Of a DNA stretch of 64,000 bases, positions 1-13,669 are shown piece after piece. The notes below the pieces were generated by a model that saw nothing but the letters and a program-made list of their open reading frames with translations, ran no database searches and was not told the DNA's origin. The DNA is taken from assembly GCA_945643635.1 (NCBI GenBank), contig CALZFC010000040.1, positions 3,211,001 through 3,275,000 of the forward strand, written 5' to 3'. Positions within the stretch are counted from its first letter, which is position 1. Each line of letters begins with the position of its first letter. This DNA comes from Allodiplogaster sudhausi (taxonomy: Eukaryota; Nematoda; Chromadorea; Rhabditida; Diplogasteridae). The position numbers and the translations under genes were made by a program.

Positions 1-314
1 TTTAGAACAACATTATACTTGACTGTACACCGAAAAATATTTTTAAAAATTTAGTTCTGACGCCGAATTTTGGAAGAAATGAGGTAATGTAGACTCGCCT
101 TTATTTGGGAGTTATCAATTCAGGTATACCTACTATAGTACATCAAACTACTAGATATGTAGATTCCTTACCCTCTTGTTCTCTAACAAATCACAGCACA
201 ACAAAAAAAAATGGCATTCCAGTATTTTGATATGCATATGCATTGCGTTTATTCATTTAAAGTAGTCTAGTTTGCCTTCGCTTTTTCAGAATAACAATGA
301 TATATGATTTTTTT

Positions 315-393
315 TCATTTTGGGCCGAAGAAGAACGTTGCCAAGGAATCTGCTGAATTCCTAGTTCTTGTCGCCGCCCGCTCCAAGGCCATG
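315..393 (-). CDS. Possible terminal exon of a minus-strand gene
   Basis: A minus-strand acceptor (CAG after a long pyrimidine tract) is followed by 26 codons ending in TGA at 315-317. The residues begin MALERAATRTRNS and end ATFFFGPK. A minus-strand AATAAA lies at 248-253, about 60 bases past the stop, which fits a 3' terminal exon. No upstream exons are recognised in the GA/CT-rich DNA above it and no family is recognised. It could be a chance open frame. Confidence 0.3.
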
Positions 394-2942
394 CTGTTCA
401 TGAGGGAGAAAGAGATAGAACGAGAGAGAGAGGAGTAGAAGAGCATGAAATGGAGAGTCAGAAAATGGCTTTTTTTCCCTTTGCTTGTATTATACGCTAA
501 TCCACACCGATACGCAGCAAGCTTAGGTATTGGTTTGGAAGGAAAGTGAGCGCGCGAGATGAAAATGGCTCAGGGGAGAGAAATGAGGAAGGTGTGAGAA
601 AGAGAGAAATGACAGAACAGTGATAGAGTCAACTTCATGTGTTGCCGTGTCCCTGATCAGTTTGAGAAAGGAGACACAAAGATCTAGGAGACAGACAGTG
701 AGAAAGAGACAAAAAGAGGGAGGAAGAGAAAGGGAGAGTGAAAGGAAGCCACTGCTAGTATGAGTGAAGTACAGTGAAGAACAAAATGATAAAATGATGA
801 AAGTGTGCGATTCGAAGAGGGAGCAGACGGAGGGAGCCTGCAGATTCACGCTTCCTCTCCATTTGTCCTTTCCTTTTCTTTTTATCTTTTTCGCTCTCCA
901 TCTCAATAACTATCTAGCGTATCAATATCTTTTCCTCGCTTTCATTTCCTACCTAATCTTGTCAATTCTCCCTCATTCTCTCTTTCTTTCTCTCTCCTCT
1001 CCCATAAGATGACTCTTGAATCGTAACAACGTGAGCATAGAACAAGGTTATGGGCGGGATAGAGTGATAGAGCCTGAATTGGTGGTGAGATATGCTGGAG
1101 AAGGAGAGAGAGAGAAGATGAAAGGGGGAGAGAGAGAAGGTGAAAGGGGGAGAGAGAAAAGGAGAGAAGAGAGTGGAGAATTGGGGATACAGATGGTGCA
1201 GTGGCGATAGTGTCAAGCGATCGAGCTGCTTAGCCATTGCTACTGATCGGCTCCGCCTCTGGCTGGAACGGAAAGATTCAGGGAGGAAAAGGGAAAAGAG
1301 AGGGAGAGGAGGAGAGAGAGATAGAGAGAGACAGAACGACAAAGAGAGCACATCTCGGTGAAAACTGAGAACAAGAAGAGTACAAATAATATACAAAGTG
1401 AGAGAGAGAAAGAGGAGAGTAGAAATGAAGTCGGTGGCCGGCAACGACGGCCCTCCTCCTCGCACTCCTTCCACTCTCTCTCACTGCCGCGTAGTCGGTG
1501 CTGTCTCTGACAACTCATTCGATTATCATTTCAAGTCCCAATTCACATTTATGCACACACGCAGACGTTTCTTTATATAAATATTTAACTTCCTTCTTAA
1601 GAATCCTGAATGATCCCGAATTCTGTATTTCTTTTCTCATATACTGATTAATCCGCACATGCATCGAAAAAGTTGTGTATTATTTGCATCGTCCCCTGGC
1701 ATCATCTTGAAAACAAATTTCTGCGGAAAATCTTCTGCATATCTTAGTTGGAACAATGCGTGTGGTGAGTTATTTTGCCCCCTTTTGTCTTGCTCCTTCT
1801 GCCAGACTCAGAGAGAGTCTCTCTCTGCTACAGATAAATACGATACGCTGCATGTCATCACATGTAGACAGGATCAAGCGAGAGAACACGAGATAGAGAG
1901 AGAGAGTCTGTCCGATGGAGACGAAGAGACACAGAGAGAAAAGGTGATTGAGAGAGATGCGCGGCGCGGCTCATCCGATTGTTTGATTCACCCATGCCAG
2001 AGAAGGCGACCCTCGTACATCCATATCCGGTCTCGATATCTGCATACTTCCATTCTCTCTTCTTTCGATTCGCTCTTTTTTATTTCGAGTGACACCTCTT
2101 CTCTCTCTCTCTCTCTCCATCTCCTTTCTATTTTTCACTCTTTCTCTCGCCTCTTCATTTCTCTCAAACTCTTTCCTCACCTAAAATTAGATAGAGCAAC
2201 CTTCTCGCCTTTTCATCGTCTGTAATCCTCAGACGGCATATATTTTGTGCGTATATCGAGATGGATATGTACATACATACATATGTGTGTACCCACAAAA
2301 TGTGCACATCATTTTATTTTGCGAAACTTGTCTCCCTCATAAACACATTAGCATGAGTTGCTGTTGATCTCTTCATCTGTGCCTTCCTTGCCTTACTCAC
2401 CATGTCCTTCAGTAGTCCCTTAAACAACTTTAATTGTCGTCGAGGAAGTATTCGCCCAACACGCATGTCCATGCAGAGTCGTCACTTTATAAACATGTCT
2501 AGAAATCATTTCACGCAGTGGAAGAGTGTCTGTATCGTCTATGATTTCACGCTTTCTCTAGCCCATTATTATGGTTTTTGAGGTTATAAAATGCTTATTT
2601 TATTCATGATTTTTTTAGTACCTTCATATGTATCTTAGATTTTTTTCACTTACATACAAAGCATGAAAAGGCAACGAAATATTGAAAAAATTCGCTGACT
2701 CAATATCGAGAGCCAAAGAATGTATTTTTTCGTGCCCCTTCTTTGCTTACTCGTCCATTCATGCAATATTATTCTGAAATTTTTTTAAACTTTATATTTA
2801 TTTCAGGTGCCTTCGCATTCTTCCAACACCCCTTTATATCTCAATTGACCGTTCCCACTCGCATCTTCTCCCTCCATCTCTGCCTCTCTCTTTCTCTCCT
2901 CTCTCTCTTTCTCTCCTCTCTATTCTTCTCTCCCCTCTGCGG
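394..2942. other. No clear gene; GA/CT-rich DNA
   Basis: This stretch is dominated by interrupted GA- and CT-rich runs, for example around 560-760, 1080-1420, 1880-1940 and 2100-2170. Open frames here translate to Ser/Leu/Phe-rich or Arg/Glu-rich strings, as expected from dinucleotide repeats. I see no splice-bounded coding exon. Confidence 0.6.
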
Positions 2943-3073
2943 ATGAGCTTCGACTATGACTACTGGGGAACGTCGTCGGCTGGCTTGGCCGATCATTTCT
3001 TGGTAGACGACGAGGAAATGGAAGATGACGACTACGAGAGGAAGCCAAGCATTGCCAAGTGCCAGAGGTTTGC

Positions 3074-3128
<55 letters not shown>

Positions 3129-3471
3129 GTTCTCTATTTCTTTCTTTTTATCTTCCTTTCTCCTCCCGCCCTCTTTCTTTATTTCTCCTCTTTCTATTTC
3201 TCCTATCGTTTTCCTGTCTTTCTCACATTTGTGGAATATCATGCAGTTTTTTTTACTTACTTCGAAGAGCCTGATATAGTGAAAAACCGTGTACCGGTCT
3301 TACGTCTTATCTTTGAAATTGGAAACATTCGCAGATATTAAACCCAACTTTGTTATCGTGCAATTGTCTTGTTCTTCTCGCTCGCCTCCAGGAATCGGCC
3401 CTTTGCTTATCAGCCATTGAACAGCAATGTAGTACTTCTGCTTCGTCAGCAGAGTAATTGGTCTGCCAAAG
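2943..3471 (+). CDS. Orphan pair of coding exons, unknown protein (partial)
   Basis: Two phase-compatible exons can be joined: 2943-3067 from an ATG, and 3392-3471. The intron between them is mostly a (CT)n tract, with GT at 3068 and CAG at 3389-3391. The product begins MSFDYDYWGTSSAG, has an acidic patch (DDEEMEDDDYE), and continues after the splice with NRPFAYQPLNSNVV. Exon 2 ends at an AAAG|GTGAGC donor in phase 1. That phase does not match the nuclear-receptor exon at 6551, so a further exon is missing or this is a separate gene or a broken one. An acceptor at 2806-2808 could supply the 5' end. No family recognised. Confidence 0.35.
3074..3125. repeat. (CT)n microsatellite
   Basis: CT dinucleotide run of about 45 bases inside the intron of the orphan exon pair. 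Confidence 0.9.
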
Positions 3472-4209
3472 GTGAGCGAGAGAATGACGACGGATGGAGA
3501 AGCAGAGAAAGAGAGAAAGGAGCCGAGCCGAGGAGAAAGCGAAAGAGTGCGTTGTTGAGAGATTGTGATCGGTGGGGGAAGAGTAGATTACTGGTAGTTC
3601 AAGATGCTGCGATCAAACCACATTCAATATCTATATTCATATTCAATTAAATAGAATTTGTGATGGAGTCTGTATTGTTCAATAAATATAGAACTGAAAA
3701 TTGACGGTTAAATAGGGTGATATTGCGTGTATTGGAGAGAATGTAGAGTGAAGTGCTTGTCGCCTCTGGCAGAGATTCCTCCTCTATCATTTCTTTATAA
3801 TTTTGTTCATTTAATCTGGGTCCACTCATCGGTCTGAAACAGACTGTTATCAGCACAGTTTTCTATTAGCCATAGAAGAATTTGAAGTGAGAGTGAAAGC
3901 TAAGAGCGGGGGAAGGCAAGGGTTGGAGACAAAATTGGTCGATTGATCCAAGTATTGCGTATTGTTTGGTTGCGAATGTAGATACAACATTTTTTTCTGT
4001 TGAAACTAACTATTGGAATTTATTTATTTTTTTTGTTAGCTTCTGGCATATCGTCAGCGTTTTGTTGCAAACAATTGTAGTCGAAAGTCATGAAAAATGA
4101 GAGAAATGTAATGAAATGAGTGATAGATAAGAAGAAACAAATGACGGGGAAGAAGAAAGAATAAAACATAGAAAGGGGAAGAGAGATAGGGATCGAGAAG
4201 GGGAACAGT

Positions 4210-4211
<2 letters not shown>

Positions 4212-4257
<46 letters not shown>

Positions 4258-4258
4258 C
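4212..4258. repeat. (GA)n microsatellite
   Basis: Almost pure GA dinucleotide run of about 45 bases. Confidence 0.9.
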
Positions 4259-6430
4259 CATGGAATTGAAGTCAAAACAGGGAAGAGGCAGTAACCGTGA
4301 ATGGTCTGCCATGTCGATGATACAGTCTGTGTACGCATGCACATTACAGTCTGAGGAGGAGCAAAGCAGAAAAACGAGCAGGCTCGCTTCATTTGGCACA
4401 TCGCCAGCCATTTTGCTACAGACGATTCGGACAGGTCGAACATAGAGAGAGGTGGAGCAAAGGAGAGGAAAAAGAGGTGGAGGAGAAGAGAAGAGCGGGG
4501 CGTGGAGAGTTGGAGAGAAAGAAATTGCATGTCCTCACTATCTAACCAGTCAATCACTCTTGCGCTAATTTCTGTTTCTTTCAATCGTCAACTCGCCTCT
4601 TCAAGCCACGTTATTTCCGCATTTTGTCTGATTCTCCAATTCTCGTGAGAGCTCTCCACATTCCCCCATTGTTTTCCCCGCCAATTCACTCTCTTGAGGT
4701 CTCGCAACAGTCTGGTCTGCCAAAACTCTTACGCGAACTCATTGTTTTAACTTTAAAAGATGTTATGCCTCTAATGGTAAGTTGCTGTTCAACTCTTAGT
4801 CGGAGAGTCTTATAAGACAATCATATAAAGGGAAGGGACTATAACGAGGATGCAAACAAATTAAAACAGTGTCTGGGAAGAGAGGAGGAAAAAGAACGTG
4901 CATAAAATGCAAAGTCAAAATGGGAGCGAAGGAAACTAACCACGAGCAGAGGAAGCGGATTCCCAGCGAGTGCGGGGTTGTCGAACTGTTTCATCTCCTG
5001 CAACTCAACCTATTCATTGATTGGAAATGAGAGTACTAGAGGAAGAGAAAAGCATGTAGCAAGAGGAAGAGAGAGAGAGAGTCTGCTTGAATAATGATAT
5101 TGGGAAAGGAGTAAATGAGATAGAGAGCGAAACAAAGAAAGATTTATGTACGTATCTTCATGCTCGTAGAAGGACTGAGTGCAATGATAGGGAAAATGCT
5201 TGTCGCCTCTCCACGCAACATATCGTATTAAGGAAGTCATTCCTTTTAAAATGGACCACAGTTTCTCTTCTGTAACAACTTGTGCGTATATTTCGTCCGC
5301 CTGTCATTCCAAAATAGTAAGCATTCAAATCTCGATATTTAACTGTTCTTACTCTACGAGTATGAGTCATTTTCGTTGTCCTTCTTCCATTCTCTCGTGC
5401 AAGAAGTGTTGTCTGCTATCTCCTTCCTCAGGCGACTTCCCGCTTGTCTAGCCAACAATCTTTGCAGTCACAAACGATTTTGCTGCCACCTCTGGCTAAA
5501 TGAGCCATAAATATTTTGCCATTCTATCATCCCTCCAATCAATTGTTATTCTCATCCCTCTCGTTGACCCGCTGTCACTTCTTTTCCTTACCTTAAAGAA
5601 AATATATTTGTTTTGACATGATTTACTACTTTTATCGTCAAATAGTTGAGAATCTTTGTGTTGTATCGTCGCTCCATTCTCGTCTCAGCTTCCATACTTT
5701 GCGCATTTCCTTCTCAACCGCACGTGCAATGACAACTTATATTGATTTGATATCTCTTTCTGTTTAATTTCGCTCAACCTTTCGGTCATCCTCCACAAAA
5801 GATCAGAACACGGTTCTCGACAGACACTTTATCGTTCTCTAACCAAGACTACTCCTTTCGTAGCATCCTCAATGAAAATCTTTTTGGCTCCAACGAAATA
5901 CATAAAGCAAAGAGAGCAGTTGCCTTTCATTTCGCTGTAGCTGTCCAAGAATCCTCTTCGCTTTGCCTCCTCCGCAGCGTTCTTGACTAACGCAGTTAAC
6001 GATGAGATGAAAAGGTGAATTCCCTTACAAGAAGACATCAACGCCCTCACTATTCTCTTTATCTCTTTCCCACTCCCACTCTTTCTCTCTCTCCCACTCT
6101 CTGCTTCTCTCTCTCTCTCTCTCTCACCATCAGCTCTTTTCAACGTCTCTAGGTGTTCTTTAAAGCAACATTCAGGAACTGGCAAGCATGCAAAACCGGT
6201 AGCTATCTTGACAGATTGTGCTTTTACTTCCGCACTTTCTACTTTTCGCAAAGACAGAATTCAATAGCTTTGAATATATGTACATTCAAACATGGAGAGG
6301 ACTCTGTTTCACATAAATGGCACCAGCCGTGTTCTTATTTTCCTAGTGTGTAAAATGACTATCGAATTCGAGATTTTAGCAATAAGTAGCATGCTCACAA
6401 TCGGCAATCCCACCCTTTTTGGCATTTTAT

Positions 6431-6483
6431 CTGTCTCTCTGTCTCTCTGTCTCTCTGTTTCTCTCTGTCTCTTTCTGTCTCTC

Positions 6484-6544
<61 letters not shown>

Positions 6545-6550
6545 TCCCAG
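6431..6550 (+). promoter_or_regulatory. Polypyrimidine tract and AG acceptor before receptor 1
   Basis: About 110 bases of CT/TCTG repeat end in TTCCCAG at 6544-6550, and the ATG follows after 19 bases. No in-phase upstream exon was found, so this is most simply a 5'UTR acceptor or a spliced-leader trans-splice site. RNA evidence would be needed to tell these apart. Confidence 0.5.
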
Positions 6551-6569
6551 AATCCCTCTGGTGCGTGAG

Positions 6570-9500
6570 ATGATGCTGGCGGCGTCGACTGCCTCCGGCG
6601 GCAGTCCCTCCTATACGATCCGCGACAAGCCTCCGCCATCAACTTCTGCAGCCGCAGCCCCGGGTGGAAACGGAGCAATTTGTGCGGTGTGCGGAGACGG
6701 GCACGCCAAGCTGCATTATGGTGTGCGTGGCTTGAATCTCTTCCAGTTTACTAATCAAGTCAAATTTAATAAATTAATAAGTAAAAGTCATATATGACTG
6801 ACCGTAGTAAATATGTTTTCTGTTGATTTGCGCAGGTGACACATCCGGTTGGGCGCTGTAAACATTTTATGTATGTCTCACTAATCCTCGCTGTCATTTC
6901 GGTTTCTATTTTTGCCGGGGAAATCGCCTTAAAAGTGGCCGGTGATCTATTCTTGAGAGTTTCGTTGAAAGAGCAAGCAAGGTCACGCATATCGATGGTT
7001 TCTACGCGGCCACAATTAAAAGTGAAAGAAATGGAACTGATTCATCGAGAAGACATTTTAATCACACAAAAAAGAGGCAGCTCGCAAATTTCATTGGTGT
7101 AGAAACAGCTAGAATGGCATAACAACCATGCATAGTCATTAATTCCTAATGAAAAACATTTACTGTCGAAAATATGTAGAATAGCGAAAGAACGTGAATG
7201 ATTGCGCTCGCAGGTGCTGGCGTGCTACGGCTGCAAGGGATTCTTCCGCCGCACGCTCACTGGCAAGTACCGCTACGTCTGCCGCTTCGGCCGCAACTGC
7301 ATCGTCGACAAGTACCAGCGGAACAGCTGTCGCTACTGTCGTTTCCAGCGATGCCTCGAGGTCGGCATGGATCCCAAGGGTTAGGCACTCCTTATTCCTC
7401 TTCAACTATTCTAAACCATTTTCATTTTCCATTTATTTATTATTCTTTTCATTCTCCAGCAGTTCGACCCGATCGAGATCTCACCGGAAAGCAGAAAGTA
7501 CCGAGGGTTCGCAAGAAGCAAATCGACGAGGATCTGTTCAATCATATGGTCAGTTTCCATTTTTATTACGTTCTTTAAATCTCTCCCCCTACTCCATCTC
7601 CTTCTCCCTCTCCCTCTCCCTCTCTCCCCACTCTATCTCCCTCTCCCTCTCTCTCTCTTTCTCTCTCTCTCTCTCACTCTGTCAGTGTCTCTGTTCCACT
7701 CCTCTTTTCCTTTTATTATCTGATTGATGACAGATCCGAATCCAAAGCGACGACTGCGTGAAGAAGCTGCCGATGGAGATGCGCTGGTTGCTGCTGCAGC
7801 TCATGCAGATCGAGAGCAAGGTTAAGCCCTTCGAAGCCTTCCCAACTAGTCTCTGGAACGGGCTGTTCAGGTGGTGCGTGGAGACGACAAGTTGATGGCC
7901 GTGGCGAGAAGCAGACAGCCACAGGAACCGGACACCGCCGTCTCCGGCACCCCCGAGAGGAAGACAATTTCTCTGCGGGAGATGTTCGAGTCGCGACCCG
8001 GTCTTGATGTCAAGCGAACTGAGGTGAAGGAGTCTCTTGAAGGGAGCTTTCGAGGTCTTCTTGTACATTTTCACCTTGCAGACTTCCAATTGCTTTAGCA
8101 AAGTGTGCAATCTGACATTTACTACTTTCACGAACCAATCGGTATCAGTTTGTAGAAGCTCTTATTCCCAGGCCATAATTGCTGCGTGATAAGGAAATGA
8201 CATTCACTGAATGTTCTCAATTTCTATTCTCCCTCGGCGGCAGTGAACTTTCGGGGATCCGCGAGATGTTTACATGAGTAAGCCAGCCGGTGCTATTGAG
8301 AGGATTGTTTGTCATGGTAGCCTGGACCGGAATGTATCTGCCCATACTTGCCAGAGAGATGAATCCTTTTTAATCCGGCGTTATATTGATGGACCATGCC
8401 TGTGTTCTGGGTCGTTCATACATTTAGATTGCCGATTTGAACTTGTCAGGTATACAAACCATATTATATTAGTCGATGTAGCCAGTTAGTTGAATAATAG
8501 GACAAAAATTCCTCTGTTAAGGTGAGATGACATAACATCTTTTTTTCGATAGGTGAGTGAATAGACGCCCGAATAATTTTTGTCAGAAAAAATTCCACGA
8601 AATTCTACGGTCAGTCAGATGCTGGGAATCGTGAAATTGGAAAAATAATGCGGATGACAAAGGAAGCAATTTTTCTCTCTTTTGCTATCCGTTGATGCGA
8701 ATTAGTTGCAGAGGCAGAGGGCATTGTGTTGTGTCTGGTGGGGAATTCTCCATGGGGCCAGGCTGTGAGAGAGACAGCGAGAGATTATGTAGAGATGGAA
8801 GAGATGGGATGAGAGAGGATGGATCGATTGAGAGAGAACAGAGAGAAGGTTGAATTTTAACAGAATATATGATATTCCACGCGTCAACGGCATGAATGTA
8901 CGCTCAAATGACGCCATAGAATGGTATCATTGTACTTGGGAGTGCAAAGTGGCGCGCACTTGGTGGATTCCTTGAATTGGAACGATGCGTGGAAGGTAGA
9001 AATAATAAAAGACATGATGGCAGAGAAGAATGGAGCGTGAAAGCGTAAAAGACGAACAGATTAGTCGAGCATCACTCAGCGATGAAAACTTCCTTGAAAA
9101 GGAACTGAACAGGAGACCGATTAGTTGGGATTAAGAATGCGGAACAACATGTTTGCCAGACAACGATCTACTCCGTGAGTATAGTAAATATCAAATGTAG
9201 GTACGCGGGAAGTAAGCAGAAAGGGAAAAGAGAGAACAACACTTTCCGATGTTTAGGAGTACGCGAAGAACGACTTGATGAAACGTAAAATGACTATTTT
9301 TTAGATGCGATACGAGCCTCTGCGGATGGCGAAGGTGGAGGAGTTGTCTGCCATTGCACACAGAAGAGCCATTGCTGCTGTGGACTGGGTGGATTCCCTC
9401 TCCGAAATGGCAGAAGTCATTGACACGGAGGACAAGGTCTGCTCTTTCTGTTTCAATCATGGCAGTCTATAGTGGTATGCTTTCAAAAAACACCTGTATT

Positions 9501-11249
9501 GACATTAATTGCGGAATTCGATAGTTGATGATGCGTAGGTGACACTCGTGAAGTCGTGCTACTCTCCTCTCACCATCTTCAACTTCTCCGCTCGCACTGC
9601 TCAGAACACGAAGAACCCGGACATTCTCTGCCTTGCCTCCCACTCCTTTGTTCCTCGCAAGCTCCCTCCTGAATTCAATGAGCAGAAGTCAGTGCCCTTT
9701 TTGTTTCAGTGTCATCATTAAAGAATCATTACTGAGACATGGAAATGCCACCTTGGCAGACGCAAGGAAGCAAAGGTGGCATTCTTGCTTATCAGCTATT
9801 CAAGCTCACATTCCCTTTTGCTACTGAACTTTTCCTTCTCAACATGATCATCGGATTGGCGATAAGCGAGAAGGCGCCTTTCCATTCCCAATCATCCATC
9901 GCAGCCTTCCACTCAGGGGAGTCTTGCTAGATGCTCGTTAGCTGGATGGATTTGCACGGACAGGCTTTTAATGAAAAAAAAATTATCAAAAATTCACAAT
10001 CAAGAGGGGAAAGCTGCTAGGATATTTTTCTAATTGTAGAAAGAAATGTCTTGAATTGCAGTCAGTTGTCCAACAATCTGATCGACCGCTGCTTAAACGA
10101 GTTGGTGACTCCGATGAGGAAGCTGAACCTGAAGGAAGAAGAAATCGTCCCGCTCAAGGCGATTATCATCCTTGATCCGAGTGAGAAGCTTTTTCAACTT
10201 AATTGTGCATTTAGATCCGTGAGGGTTCTAAGATAAGTAATAAGTAAAGAGAATAATTGAAGACGCGAAAGGCCTGACGAGCGAGACGAGACAACGAATC
10301 TGCGAGCTGCGCGATCGAGTGCAGGTCAATCAGCATTCCTGTCGATCAGTTCATTAGAACACCATTGAAAGAACATCTTCCTTGCTCTCTTCTTTTCTTA
10401 TAGAATACAATTCCAGAAATTGTAGGACATGCTCTTCCACGTCGTGAAGGAGACTCATCCCATGCAGACGGCAAGCAGCCGTTTCGGTAATCTACTGTTG
10501 CTGCTCCCTACTATCTCGGTATGTCTGCTTCCCTTACAGCTTTCTCTCTCTCTCTCTCTCTTTATCTCTCTCTCTCTTGCTCTCGCTCTCTCCCTCTCTC
10601 TGCAGACTCTCTCGAATGTGATGAGTGAGAACATGCAGTTCTGCCAAGCCTTTGGAGGTCGCGCTGCCGGAGATCCCCTTCTTGCTGAAATGTTCGGAGA
10701 CTTTAAGCTGGAAGACCCGCGTATATCTGCCTGCTCCATAAGCCCGCCCATTCTTTTCGAGAATCCGGCTGATATCTCCCTCGAGGCAAGAATTCTGTTA
10801 ACCAATTCTTGTTAATCACATGCAGACCGTTGTTGCTTTTGCGAGAAGGTAATGATATGAAATGCAGTCGCTGACGCCGCCGCTGCCCGACCCGTCGTCG
10901 GCGCCTGGCAGTGTCCGCGGCGGCCGCACGAGCAGTGGAGGCGCCACGGCAACAGCTACAGCCATGGCAGTCGTGGCTCTGCAAGTGGACGCGGCCACGC
11001 AGACCGAGAGATGCGACAACTCACTCAGCGCTTTCATCGGCGGCGGATTCTCGCCATCTCATGTCAGAGAACGTTGAATTCTGACGACTAGCAGAAAGAT
11101 AGAAGATCATTAACATAGCCTTGATTCAGAGCCTGACGGACGACTTCCCGAACTTGCTGGGCGACCTCGACTCCGTGTTCCCTCCCGGAGGCTCTCTTCT
11201 TGATCTCAACAACTGCGATGATATCCTCTCCTTCATCGAGAGCAGCTGA
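6570..11249 (+). CDS. Nuclear hormone receptor 1 (HNF4-type supplementary NR)
   Basis: Predicted ligand-type transcription factor that binds DNA in the nucleus. Thirteen exons join in phase to 565 residues: 6570-6722, 7214-7379, 7460-7548, 7734-7820, 7871-8023, 9305-9436, 9539-9687, 10062-10180, 10263-10324, 10426-10518, 10606-10785, 10868-11062 and 11130-11249. The C4 zinc-finger domain has cysteines at residues 38, 41, 55, 58, 74, 80, 90, 93 and 98. Its P-box is CYGCKG, where HNF4 has CDGCKG, and it is followed by the nematode-type [11 protein letters not shown] hinge. The ligand-binding domain shows [16 protein letters not shown] and HVVKETHP, and an AF-2-like LLAEMF helix. A Ser/Pro/Gly tail of roughly 100 residues ends with an acidic [10 protein letters not shown]. 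The intron at 10786 needs a GC donor. The 1.3-kb intron after 8023 could hide an exon. Receptor 2 downstream is a paralogue. The family call is firm; the orthologue is not assigned. Confidence 0.85.
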
Positions 11250-13628
11250 TATTAGTGAAGGCTCCCTTGCGAGGAGCAAAGGACGCTCTCAGATATCCCA
11301 TAGGCTCAGCTAGACAACACCTCCCAAATGTTCACTGGTCAATCTCACCCAGCGAGAAAGCTATTTTGAATCCTTTTTGTTTTTGCAGCAGTTCTATGCT
11401 GGCTAATGGAAGTTTATAAGAGACGTGCCTTTCCTTTATATTTTCTTCAGAGTTTATTTAAAATACGACTAATTATAAAAAGCCTTCTAAAAAAAAAGAG
11501 AAAGTAGACCTCCTGAACGGCGGTCGTAGAACGCTTAGTTGCCTTTTTGTTCCTCATTTTTTACATAGGATGAAATTTAAATAGAATTCTTTTGTGAATG
11601 CATATTCCTTGCTTGTAGATTTTTCGATCAGCTCAATGCCTCCATGATAGCCTTGAGATTGTTTCCATGAGATCCTGTCTGCAACCAATGACAATATTCC
11701 TGACGTCGTACTCTTTTATCCCTTGGGAACTTGTCCTTCTTTCAGTGCTACTCTAACTCTCTTTTCCACTCTCTCAATATATCACTCTCTCTCTCCCATG
11801 GCATCGCTTGGGCGCACAACTGATCTTCACAGCGTGGCTTATTCTTTATTCACTTTATTTCCGCTCAAGTGCTTCAATTGCTATGATTTTTCGCATAAGA
11901 TTATGTTTTTCACTTTGCAGTGTCAGTTTATCCCCTTGAAATGTTATAACTTATCGATTATAGATCAGCATCGAGAATTCTTGAAGGAAGTCAACGGAAA
12001 CCATTTTAGACCCGAATATTTCGCGGTATTTCAATCAATTATTCACCCATTAAATTCCCTGTCTTGGTATCCATGGCACTGCGAATTCCTGTCTGCCTTA
12101 CAGTGAAGGCTCAATTGGTGCGAACTCTCATATTCTCTAGGTCGCATCCAAATATGCGGAAATCCTCTAATGCACATCCACTGTAGAATACACAACTCAT
12201 TCCATACACCACTGTTCTCCATTACGATAAGCGTCTGGTATTAAAGGAGCCCGAAACTCAACCGTAATCTCCTTGAATTTTCCTGACTATTATAGTCGCG
12301 GCTCTATCACCATTGTGTCTATCAGAGTGAATTCAAGATTGAGTTTCTGGCTCCTTTTATTTTGAGATGTTATATTCGTTCTGTCAATCTTTTAAATACT
12401 TCGGGATCGACAAAATAATGATAGAGTTAGAACAATAAGTTGTAAAATATATACATAGCAAATTCATATTGCAAATCTCCAATGGAGCCCTGGTTTAAAA
12501 AAACTGACTAGTTGGCTGATGATTTTCATATACATTTATGTATTTGTAGATTGGTTGCTTTTCACTCGGGCAGAATTCATTGATAAAGAATAGCTGGTAG
12601 ATGTTCACTTAATGTATCCCGATGTAGAATGTTTACATTGATAATATACATGTCAATTGACCCCTGTGTTATCTCCAATTCTCCTATATTCTCCGTCTCC
12701 TATAAAATCATATTCAAAAATATTATTCGAAGAAGGAAGTAAAAAGCACCATGATTTGTTCTACTTCGCATGATTCCGGGATCCGGACTGAAGCGTTCTT
12801 ATCTATGTATTCAATTCATTTGTTGCTTCATATTGTGCCTTTGATAAAGATTCTTTTTTCAAGCAGAAGAAATACAAATTTGACTAGATATAAGTGATAA
12901 AAACGGAGAATTGCAAACAGGACGTCCGTTCGCATAACGGAGCGAGGAAACTGCCTTCGCCAACTGTGCAAATAGAAACGAAGAGCATATAAAGAGAATA
13001 AGATGGCGAGAGAAGAAAGGGAGGGGGGGGGCGAATCAGAGAGTGATCGAGAAGGGGAGAGAAAAAGAGAGAGAGAAGGAGAGAGAGAAAGAGAGAGAGA
13101 AGGAGAGAGAACGGAAGGCGTCGTTGGGAAGTTAGATGAACGAAAGGGGAGTCTTCCGTGGTGTCTCTCTCATGTTTTCTGAGCACTTCCAGCACCGAGC
13201 AGGGGACCGCGCCAACTAAGTCTTTCGTATTTTTATCGTTTCTCCATAAATTTTGTCTTTGTCACTTTCGTTAAAAACAAATGAGGCCAGATCAATAGAT
13301 TTTAGTTCTTCTTGCACTTTCTATGGACAAGCGGGTCATCCATTTGGTTATTTTTGGAATATGTATTTACCTTATCTTGACGTCGTAACAGTCTCCAGTG
13401 AAAATCGATATAGTGCATAAATTGAGCAAGCTTTATGATTTTTTCAATTTGTTTTCATACTCTCCTCCATATTTGATGCCTCCCTCACTTCTCTCTCTCG
13501 TTCTTGATGGCTCTACCCGATCAATTCTGTTACTGGCACAACTTTCGTGATGATTCACCAACCGACTTCCGCACTCTTTCACCCAGCTTTTCTGTTCAAT
13601 TCTCTCACTACTCTTCGACTCTTTCTCT

Positions 13629-13669
<41 letters not shown>

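Larger units (their letters stand above)
3472..6550. other. No clear gene; GA/CT tracts
   Basis: This region contains a pure (GA)n run at about 4212-4258 and a (CT)n/(TCTG)n tract at 6431-6541 that ends in an AG acceptor just before nuclear receptor 1. Other open frames (4054-4584 and 5829-6251, minus) read through repeats or lack splice sites. Nothing else is supported. Confidence 0.55.

Noticed and set aside
11723..12106. 127-codon open frame between the receptors
   Set aside because: AT-rich, no domain, no splice support and no start context.
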